Notes under the pieces: generated by a model | Database searches by the model: none | Seen by the model: the letters and a program-made list of their open reading frames with translations, nothing else | Told to the model about the DNA's origin: nothing | Shown: positions 8,293 to 13,896 of the stretch, in pieces | Layout: each line of letters starts with the position of its first letter | Position numbering within the stretch: the stretch's first letter is position 1 | Assembly: GCA_026770575.1 (NCBI GenBank) | Contig: MU657190.1 | Coordinates: 67,433 to 81,328 of the forward strand | Direction of reading: 5' to 3' | Length of the DNA: 13,896 bases | Source: Pelagophyceae sp. CCMP2097 | Lineage: Eukaryota > Sar > Pelagophyceae | Position numbers and translations under genes: made by a program

Positions 8293-8859
8293 CCACTGGT
8301 TCGCCTCGTTGACGATGGTCAAAGTAGCGCGGTCCACCAACTTGTGCAGGAGCGGTGCAGACGACTTTTCGAGCGAATGCCTGCGGACTCCGAGGAGATG
8401 CAGCGACGTCGCGATGTTTATAGAGTCGTAATGAGCGCCGTTTTCCTCGAAGAGCGAAAGCACTTCGTCAGCGGTCTTGCCCGCAATGAGCAGCTTGTTG
8501 AGGAAGATCGCCACTTTTGTATCACGGGAGAGTCCCGGCCGATTCGCGGACATCTTTCGAGGTGGTGCCGTGCTGGAAGCGAGCTTCACAGCGATCTTGC
8601 AGCCGCACATGATCGTGCCGTCCATGTCGTCGCGCACGACATCTGGATCTGCCGTCAAGATGGTCACGACACCTCGGCCCGTCGAGCCGGTGACTTTGAC
8701 GCTGATCACCTCGCAGTACGGCTCAAACGCCCGCAGCACGTCGCCCTCCGTGGCGTCCTTGGGCAGGTTGCGCACGACGAGCGCCGCCTCGGCACGGGCG
8801 GCGAACCGGCGGACCGGGAGGCGGCGCGCCAGCGACGCGAGGGGGGCGAGCTTGCGCAT
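6835..8859 (-). CDS. Organelle-targeted RRM protein with 13 helical 37-residue repeats
   Basis: A single 674-codon frame from ATG at 8859 to TGA at 6837-6835. I chose this start because the next 22 residues (MRKLAPLASLARRLPVRRF...) are rich in Arg, Leu and Ala with no acidic residue, as in a mitochondrial targeting peptide. The frame is open upstream to an ATG at 9066, but that extension crosses the divergent promoter. Residues 26-94 form an RRM (RNP2-like LVVRNL, RNP1-like GRGVVTIL) lacking the usual RNP1 aromatics. Residues 115-189 are a helical lead-in seen before such repeats. Residues 190-674 are 13 units of consensus F-NPQxLANTVWAYATAG-VEAPALFEAVAAEA-KKIAT, a helical-pair repeat of the FASTK/RAP or OPR type common in algal organellar RNA-binding proteins. 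No RAP domain follows. A role in organellar RNA processing or translation is inferred. Confidence 0.8.
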   Translation of the reverse strand: MRKLAPLASLARRLPVRRFAARAEAALVVRNLPKDATEGDVLRAFEPYCEVISVKVTGSTGRGVVTILTADPDVVRDDMDGTIMCGCKIAVKLASSTAPPRKMSANRPGLSRDTKVAIFLNKLLIAGKTADEVLSLFEENGAHYDSINIATSLHLLGVRRHSLEKSSAPLLHKLVDRATLTIVNEANQWKPQELANACWGIATIGNIEAPALFAAVAAVAPKKIATFKPQELANTVWAFATAGVEAPALFEAVAAEAPKKIATFEPQALSNTVWAYATMGIEAPALFEAVTAEAPKKIATFNPQALANTVWAYATAGVEAPALFEAVAPQAPKKIAMFEPQNLANTVWAFATAGVEAPALFEAVAAESSKKIATFIPQALSNVVWAYATMGVEAPALFEAVTAEASKKIATLNPQDLANNVWAYATAGVEAPALFEAAAAEASKKIAMFNPQNLSNTVWAYATAGVEAPALFEAVAAESSKKIATFNSQNLANTVWAYAAAGVEAPALFEAVAAEAPKKIVTFNPQELANTVWAYATAGVEAPALFEAVAVESKKIATFNPQDLANTVWAFATAGVETPALFEAVAAEAPKKIAMFNPQNLANTVWAYAKAEVAAPALFEAVAAEASKKIATFTPQELANTVWAYATARVEASALFEAITREKHRRRGGRLERP

Positions 8860-9050
8860 GTTGACCGAGTGGAAACTTCCGGGGACCGGACGTCCGAGGC
8901 TGTTGGTCCGACGTCCACGTGACTCCCCTTGGGCCCACAGAACCGTGAGTCGATCGCGGACTTCTCTTTTTCGTCGAAAATTCAGCGATACGTCAAATTT
9001 ACCACGCCGCGCGCCGCAGCGCGGGTGGGCAGCGCCGAGGAGCGGCCGCG
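8860..9050. promoter_or_regulatory. Divergent intergenic region, likely bidirectional promoter
   Basis: 191 bp separate the start codons of the RRM/repeat gene (-) and the SAAL1-like gene (+). There is an AT-richer centre at about 8965-9005 in otherwise GC-rich surroundings. TTTTTCGTCGA at 8967-8977 recurs at 12430-12440, upstream of the nucleoplasmin-like gene. No TATA box was seen. Both 5' leaders must lie inside this interval. Confidence 0.5.
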
Positions 9051-11058
9051 ATGTCCGCGCCGCCACACGACGGTGGCGACGCGGCCATGTCGTCGCCGTC
9101 GCACGACGGCGGCGACGACGACGGCGACGACGGCGCTAGTGCGTCGCTGCTGGAGCCGGGTTCGGTGATCAAGCTCCTCATTTCGTTCCTCGGCGCCGCC
9201 GGCGCCGGCGCGGCTCAAGACGAGGCGCGCTCGAACGACGAGGCGCGGTCGCGCGCGGGCGAGTTCCTCTGGGACCTCAGCGCAGAGACGGCGCCCGCGA
9301 TGCGAAACCCGGACGACGAGAGTCGGCCAGAGCCGCGAGCGGCAGAGGAGGCAGACGGGAGTCTTCGAGGCACACCGTGTGATGCCACAAACCGTCACCA
9401 ACGCTAGGCGCCGACGTCTCTCACGCCGAAACGCTCTTCTCCAACAAGGCCCTCGGCGTCCTCGCCTCCGTCGTCACAGAGGCGCCGCCGGACTTCGCCG
9501 CGCAAGCGCCGACCGCCGACGACGGCGCGTTCGACGCCTTTGACTGCGGCGAAGACGACGACGACGGTCCTCTGCGGTGGCGCTCATCGCTGGCGCGGCG
9601 CACGGAGTTGGCTCTGGGCATCGCGGCCAACTTGGCCTCGCACGCCTCGCTGCGCCGGGCCGTCATTGCAGACGACGGTCTTTTACACATGGCGCAGTTT
9701 TGCCTCATCTGCGCGGAAGACTCGTCCATTCTCCGCGAGGCTTGCCGCCTCTGGGCCGCCGCCGCCGCCGCGGGCGACGGCGGCGCGTGGGCGGACTTTA
9801 TCGGGACGCAAGTGTTTTCGGCAAAGGTAGGGTTTATAATGCACAATGCCTTGAACATTCACCTCCTCGCCTCCGCGTTCCAGCTCGCGCTCGCAATCGC
9901 AGCCTGGCCATCAGACGGCGGGCCGTCTGCCGTGAGCGGCGGCGCGTTTTCCGCGCTGGTCCGCGACCAAGATCTCTTTGGGGCGTGCATCACCGTTCCG
10001 CGCGGCGTCCGACGCTTCTGTGAAACGCGCCATCTCATGCTGTGCAACCGTCCACTGAAACGTGCCACCTCAAAAGGCCCCATGTCAAAAGACGCAGTCG
10101 GCGGAGACGCTCGTTAGGCGCTTTCAGAGGCGGAGACTTTGGTACAAGATGGGGTGTCGCCCGACGCGCTCCCGAGGCTCGACGTGGTCCTCCGCGTGGC
10201 CGCGTTGGCCACCGACCGCCACCGGCCAACACGGCCGGTTGAAACGGCCCTGGCCAAGGCACTCTTGGGGACGCTCGCCTCTGAACGTACGTAAGGAGTC
10301 TTTTGTTGTCGGTGGGTTGACCGAGTACGTAGGCTCGCGCTCCGAGCACTCTTGCGTGCGCTCTTCTGGCCCCGCACGTCAAAGGCCTCGCCTTTGAGAG
10401 ATGGTCGCGCTGGCGCGCATCCTCGACTGCGTCCCCCAAAGTGACACTAGGCCGTCGTCGCTTTGTCCAAACTCAACCCGAGCGAGTTCCTGAGCCCCGC
10501 ATACTTCGAAGACGCCTCGAGACGAACTGCCGTCGTCGCAGCGCTCGCCGCCGTGCCGCGCCGCGTCCCTCCGACCGGAACGGCACAAGGATCGCTCTGG
10601 CACAAGGATCGCTCTGGAAGAGCCACGCGGTAGGTCCTCGACGACGCCCTCGACGACGTCCTGGACGACGACGACGTTCTGGACCCCACCGACGAATTTT
10701 CCGCGGCGGCCGCCGCCGTGCGTCGCCCGACGCGGATGCCGTGATGCGCCGTCGATGCGGGCGCACGTAGGGACACGCGTTGAGACTTGCGGCCAACGTC
10801 TTTTCCGCGGCGGAGGCAGCGGCCCGTGCGGCAGCCGACGGCGCGCCCCGCGTGCCGTCCGACCCGGCGCTGCACCTCGCGACGACGCGCCTCCTGGGCA
10901 TAGTGCTCCGCCTCGTCGAAAATGCAACGGAACCAGCCGCGGCCAAAATGCGCCTCGGACATCTTCGCGACCGCTACGCCGACGTCGTCCGGTACGCTGA
11001 AGACGCCACCGCGCCCGCGCCGCTCGCCGGGAGCAAACGGGCCCGCGACGGCGGTTGA
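9051..11058 (+). CDS. SAAL1-like armadillo-type protein, multi-exon
   Basis: Coding blocks: 9051 to about 9360 (or 9321), 9408 to about 9994, 10118-10290, an unresolved block within 10333-10450, 10451 to about 10564, 10634-10717 and 10771-11058 (stop TGA). Total length is about 500 residues, near that of animal SAAL1 (about 470). Matches follow the family's order: GEFLWDLSAE for the ICRVWDMS motif; SNKALGVLASVV; TELALGIAANLASHASLR for the helix around ICVGILGNMAC; ILREACRLWAAA; KVGFIMHNALNIHLLASAFQL; RLDVVLRVAALAT; and a C-terminal LHLATTRLLGIVL segment. SAAL1 is a helical-repeat protein linked to cell proliferation in animals; its molecular action is unclear. The first exon starts with an Asp/Gly-rich low-complexity segment, and the protein ends in GSKRARDGG. 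Junctions at 10718-10770 (53 nt) and the GTAAGG donor at 10291 look strong; the rest need transcripts. Confidence 0.65.
10584..10617. repeat. Exact 17-bp tandem duplication in a predicted intron
   Basis: CACAAGGATCGCTCTGG is repeated head to tail (10584-10600, 10601-10617). It lies between the SAAL1-like coding blocks ending about 10564 and starting at 10634, in what is probably an intron (acceptor GCGGTAG|GTC). The unit length equals that of the duplication at 6771-6804, but the sequences differ. Confidence 0.9.
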
Positions 11059-11279
11059 TGAAGGCGCCGAAGTAAGCAACACCTTGCTCGTACGGCAACG
11101 GCTTTGCGTCGCGCCGGGCCGACGCGCTCCAGCCCTGCGGGCCGCGCGTGAGGTTGCGTCGTCGATCCCCCGCGACCGCCGGCGGAGATTCGAAGACCGG
11201 CGGGCCCGAAGAAGTTCGGTCCGGCTCTGTAACACCGATTTCAGGTAGCCCATAACCTCGAATCGGGCGTACTTTTTAA

Positions 11280-11975
11280 AACTTTTCAAATTGGTTCAAA
11301 CGCCTTCGAAGGAGCCCTCGGCTGGGGGAAGTCGGGTATAGAGTCCGGCGCAGCGCGGCGGACTGGCGCCGATGCGTCCTGCTTCGCGGCGTGCAGGTTG
11401 GTCTTAAAGTTGGGACAGAATTGGCCGCCTATAGGCCGCGGGCCGTGAGCGTCTACTTTGGCGGCCCGGCGGTGGCGATGGACACTACCGAGGGCCAAGA
11501 CGGTAGTGTTAGAGCCTCGGAGGTGCTCCTCGATGTGCTGCGAGTCACTGGCCAAGTCGGCGCCGCTGGCGAAGCACTGATGACTTCAGAGTGCCCGCAT
11601 GGCGCCTGAGATCAAGGGCTACTCCGGCGCTGCGCCGCTTGACGTCATGGGCAGCCGCTTTCCTCTGGTCGTACGAGCCGTGGACGCCTCGTCCCATGAG
11701 CCACCACGCGGCACGAGAGGTGTGTCTCGCAGCGGGACCGTAGCTGTTCGCCGTCATCCGCCGCGCTCCGCCGCGCGTCCCTAGAGCAGGTCCCACGCGA
11801 CGGCCGAAGACACGCCCCGCCGCATCACCGACGACACGCTGCCCGAGTGTACTGCAGGCACAGTTGCCCGACGGGCCGCACCATGGACGCCGATAAGCCG
11901 AGCGAGGACACGGCCGTACGCACCGACTCGCCCGCGCTGCGCGGAACCGAGTCGCCCAAGCGTCGACGACGCTAG
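11280..11975 (+). CDS. Possible unrecognised multi-exon gene
   Basis: Low-confidence call. Three blocks look like coding sequence but lie in different frames, so introns would be needed. Frame A (about 11280-11609) includes VLLDVLRVTGQVGAAGEALM. Frame B (about 11645-11740) includes SWAAAFLWSYEPWTPRP and ends at TAG 11741-11743, the usual place of an acceptor in this window. The last block ends with a 30-codon frame, ATG 11883 to TAG 11973-11975, reading MDADKPSEDTAV and closing with TESPKRRRR, a nuclear-localisation-like tail. No junction set that joins all three in frame was found. No family was recognised. It could also be chance open frame in GC-rich DNA. Confidence 0.2.
11482..11509. other. 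Perfect 9-bp inverted repeat (hairpin)
   Basis: ACACTACCG (11482-11490) is the exact reverse complement of CGGTAGTGT (11501-11509), with a 10-nt spacer AGGGCCAAGA. A G-T pair can extend the stem at the base. There is no T-run after it. It falls inside an open frame of the doubtful plus-strand gene. Confidence 0.8.
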
Positions 11976-12271
11976 GCGTCGCGCCCGTCCTCCAACATGA
12001 TCCGCACGAGCAGCGACCGCATGACCGTACGTCGTCGTGGCGCGTCGCGCGCATCCACCGCCGGCGTCAATTTCGCCATCGACGCTGCCGGAGGCTGATA
12101 CTTCATCGCCGCCGCCACAGCCCGGGGCTTGAAGACGTAAGCGGCGCTGGCACGAATCGCGGTCGATATTTGCGCAGCATCCTCCTTGAGACGTCGCCGC
12201 CGCGCCCAAACGCGCGGCAGAAGAGAATTCTCAGCGCGAGATGGCGTTGTAATTGCAAGAAAAGTGATGAA
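11972..12271 (-). CDS. Coding-like C-terminal exon of an unrecognised minus-strand gene
   Basis: Reading right to left, a frame is open from a TAG (12274-12272) to a TAG stop at 11974-11972. It encodes a stretch with balanced, protein-like composition: LKEDAAQISTAIRASAAYV, FKPRAVAAAMKYQPPAASM and TVMRSLLVRIMLEDGRDA. An acceptor could be the TAG at 12272 or CTGAG near 12230. No ATG starts this frame far upstream, so it would be a terminal exon, with earlier exons between about 12272 and 12480, head to head with the nucleoplasmin-like gene. I recognise no family. Its stop shares CTAG with the stop of the plus-strand frame ending at 11975. Confidence 0.33.
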   Translation of the reverse strand, partial: FITFLAITTPSRAENSLLPRVWARRRRLKEDAAQISTAIRASAAYVFKPRAVAAAMKYQPPAASMAKLTPAVDARDAPRRRTVMRSLLVRIMLEDGRDA

Positions 12272-12429
12272 CTATGGGAGGCTCGTATGCGCGCCCCAGG
12301 AGGGCTACGGGAAAAAGGGTTTGCGCCAGCCGCCAAGTCGCGCCGAGCCGCGTCGTTTAAGACCGGTCTCGCCGCAATTGGCGGAAATAACCCGAGGCCC
12401 AAATCGGTGTTAGGCTCTGGCAATCGCTG

Positions 12430-12440
12430 TTTTTCGTCGA
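12430..12440. promoter_or_regulatory. Shared TTTTTCGTCGA motif upstream of the nucleoplasmin-like gene
   Basis: The 11-mer TTTTTCGTCGA ends 39 bp before the ATG at 12480. An identical 11-mer lies at 8967-8977, 73 bp before the SAAL1-like ATG and within the divergent promoter. It could be a core-promoter or 5'-leader element. Two copies are weak evidence. Confidence 0.3.
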
Positions 12441-12479
12441 GACCGCTGAGACCGCTGACTCCCGCACCCCCCGCGTAGC

Positions 12480-13641
12480 ATGTCTTCGTTCTGGGGCGGC
12501 TCCGTCTCCGCGGCGGCGCCGCTGGTCTACGAGCCGGACTTTTCCGAGTTGACTCTCGCAAGGGCGGTGGTCGTCTCGGGCAAGGCGGGGGGGCGCTGTA
12601 CTTTGTACATACAAGCCGACGACGGCAAACGGTTCGCCTTGTGCACCTTGAGCACGGACTGCGGGTCCGCCAAGCTGGACATGCAGTGCGGGACTGGAAA
12701 CGAGGAAATCACCTTCTCCGTCGAAGGTGCGTTTTTCCGACGCAGACGTTTGTGCGACGCAGACCCGACGCTCTACGCTTCTAGGCGGCGACGCCACCGT
12801 GCATCTCACGGGTTACGTGAACCCTCCGGCGGAGTACGAGATGGACTCTGATGAAGAGGCGGACGATGAAGAGGAAATCGATGACGATGGCGAGGTCGTG
12901 GACGAAAAGGTCCTCGCCGTCTCCAAATTCGGCATCGCGCGAATGGCCACCGACGAAGATGACGAGGACGACGACGACTTTGAGGAGGGCGACGAGGACG
13001 AGGACGAGTTGGATGGCGCCGAGGAACGGGCCGCTTCCAAGGCGCTTTACGCAAACGACTCGGACGACGAAGACTCCGACGAAGACGAGTTCGGCGTGCA
13101 ATCGCTCATCGAGACGCAGGCCAAGGTGAAGAAGGCGAAGTCGCCGAAGGCCAAGGCCGAGGTGAAGAAGTCTCCCGCGCCCGCCGTGAAGTCGCCGGCC
13201 GTGAAGTCGCCGGCGCCGACGACGCTCAAGCCGCCGGCGGCCAAGTCGCCCGCGGTCAAGTCGCCGGCGCCGACGACGCTCAAGTCGCCGGCGGCTAAGT
13301 CGCCGGTGGTCAAGGGCGAGGCCAAGTCGCCGGCTGTGAAGTCGCCGGCCGCCGCCAAGTCGCCGGCCGCCAAGTCGCCGGCCGCCGACGCTGGGAAGAC
13401 CAAACGGAAGCTGGAGGAGAATTCGCCTGTGGCGGCGAAGAAGGTCAAGACGGAGGAGGGCGACTCTGCTGGGTGGAAGACTTCTATCGTAGACTACCTC
13501 AAAACCAACGGCACCTCTGCCCTCTCCGCGCTGGGCAACCACTGCAAGAAACCGACGGGCGTGCAGACAAAGCTCAAGGCGTTCCTGGCGAGCCATCCTG
13601 ACACGTTCAACTTTGACGGACCCAACGTCGCCTTAAAGTAA
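12480..13641 (+). CDS. Nucleoplasmin-like histone chaperone (HD2/NPL type)
   Basis: Two exons, 12480-12726 and 12785-13641 (TAA stop), encode 367 residues. The protein starts MSSFWGGSV, like the FWG start of plant HD2 and FKBP-NPL proteins. Residues 1 to about 98 fit the nucleoplasmin-like beta domain, including FALCTLSTDCGSAKLDMQC and, across the splice, FSVEGGDATVHLTGYVNPP. Three acidic tracts follow (DEEADDEEEIDDD, DEDDEDDDDFEEGDEDEDE, DSDDEDSDEDE), then a Lys-Ser-Pro repeat region, a basic KTKRK / KKVK segment, and a C-terminal domain of about 55 residues (WKTSIVDYL ... FLASHPDTFNF). There is no FKBP domain and no zinc finger. Such proteins are nuclear or nucleolar histone chaperones; acidic tracts bind histones, and KSP sites suit CDK phosphorylation. 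The family call is strong at the N-terminus; the C-terminal domain is described by pattern only. Confidence 0.8.
12727..12784 (+). other. Predicted 58-nt intron of the nucleoplasmin-like gene
   Basis: Donor GAAG|GTGCGT and acceptor TTCTAG|GCGG give a phase-1 intron. Splicing rebuilds the conserved end of the NPL domain (EGGDATVHLTGY). Without splicing, the frame runs into Arg-rich sequence and loses the acidic and KSP regions. This is the best supported intron in the window. Confidence 0.85.
13201..13308 (+). repeat. 54-bp tandem repeat within the KSP region
   Basis: Two 54-bp units (13201-13254, 13255-13308) encode VKSPAPTTLKPPAAKSPA and VKSPAPTTLKSPAAKSPV. They sit in a longer run of KSPA motifs (about 13170-13390), resembling histone H1 tails. 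The degenerate GTSAAGTCGCCGGC core recurs outside the pair. Confidence 0.85.
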
Positions 13642-13896
13642 CTTTTAAGGGATGTTCGGAGCTGGCTACGGCCCTGGGTTGGAGGTTCGAACACGTTTTA
13701 TTCTGACAAGTATCTTCGTTCTCACTGCACCGTCCATCTTCCTATTCGATCTCAGGCTTTCCGTGAGATCGTTCAGCACTGACAGCAGGGCGCTGATTAC
13801 AATTGTATGATTCGAAGAACAGGACCCTCAACGGATTCTTTACCGAACTGCTGGTTCGAAAGTTTCGTTTTCGTTGCGACGTCGCGACAGTGTCAA
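13642..13896. other. 3' flank of the nucleoplasmin-like gene with a hairpin
   Basis: No gene was recognised in the last 255 bases, which are visibly less GC-rich than the coding regions. CGATCTCA (13747-13754) and TGAGATCG (13764-13771) form a perfect 8-bp stem with a 9-nt loop. TTCGAA occurs three times (13686, 13821 and 13855 areas). The stretch probably contains the 3' untranslated region and intergenic DNA. Confidence 0.5.

Larger units (their letters stand above)
11059..12479. other. 1.4-kb region without a recognised gene
   Basis: Between the SAAL1-like stop and the nucleoplasmin-like start I recognise no family. Visible contents are an AT-rich tract at about 11268-11300 (TTTTTAAAACTTTTCAAATT), which could be a promoter; a possible plus-strand gene at 11280-11975; a perfect 9-bp hairpin at 11482-11509; a coding-like minus block at 11972-12271; a 9-bp tandem pair GACCGCTGA at 12441-12458; and TTTTTCGTCGA at 12430-12440. 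The part from 11059 to 11267 holds nothing I can name. Confidence 0.5.

Noticed and set aside
10447..11289. 280-codon minus-strand frame opposite the SAAL1-like gene
   Set aside because: Arg/Ser/Ala-rich low-complexity composition with no motif; the plus strand has matching SAAL1-like helices.
12781..13596. 271-codon minus-strand frame (LGRRRLERRRR type)
   Set aside because: Shadow of the acidic and KSP coding repeats of the nucleoplasmin-like gene.
13650..13700. tRNA-like GGTTCGAAC near 13684
   Set aside because: Bases on either side of the TTCGAAC loop do not form a T-stem and no acceptor or D-arm is visible.

Overview
The window reads as nuclear DNA of a unicellular eukaryote, most likely a stramenopile alga of pelagophyte type. 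The evidence is GC-rich coding sequence, very short spliceosomal introns (about 45-60 nt, some longer), long Pro-Thr stalk proteins, 37-residue 'LANTVWAYATAGVEAPALFEAV' type repeats, and only eukaryotic families (HECT ligase, SAAL1, NEPRO/Rmp1, nucleoplasmin-like). The lineage is inferred from style; no rRNA or marker gene is present. All exon boundaries were read by eye from frame and GT/AG signals.

Layout. (1) 1-95: the last 30 codons of a HECT ubiquitin ligase gene that enters from the left. (2) 667-4986 (+): a complete second copy, whose last 31 codons differ from the first only at synonymous sites. It predicts a type I membrane protein of about 1392 residues: signal peptide, LNR-like module, three 8-cysteine modules, a Pro-Thr stalk of about 460 residues, a juxtamembrane domain, one membrane span and a complete cytosolic HECT domain. 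A receptor-shaped HECT E3 is the most striking object in the window. (3) 5225-6687 (+): a multi-exon gene with the RNxxQHR and FVPL motifs of the RNase MRP protein Rmp1/NEPRO. (4) 6835-8859 (-): a predicted organelle-targeted RNA-binding protein with a targeting peptide, a degenerate RRM and 13 helical 37-residue repeats. (5) 9051-11058 (+): a multi-exon SAAL1-like armadillo-type protein, divergent from gene 4 across 191 bp. (6) 11059-12479: mostly unassigned, with two low-confidence coding blocks that meet tail to tail over a shared CTAG. (7) 12480-13641 (+): a two-exon nucleoplasmin-like histone chaperone with acidic tracts, KSP repeats and a winged-helix-like C-terminus.

The genes do not form one pathway. 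The two HECT copies are a tandem pair. The NEPRO-like and nucleoplasmin-like proteins would act in the nucleus or nucleolus, SAAL1-like proteins are linked to proliferation control, and the RRM/repeat protein probably acts on organellar RNA. Most predicted introns end in TAG, and in many that TAG is an in-frame stop for the upstream exon, so unspliced transcripts would terminate there.
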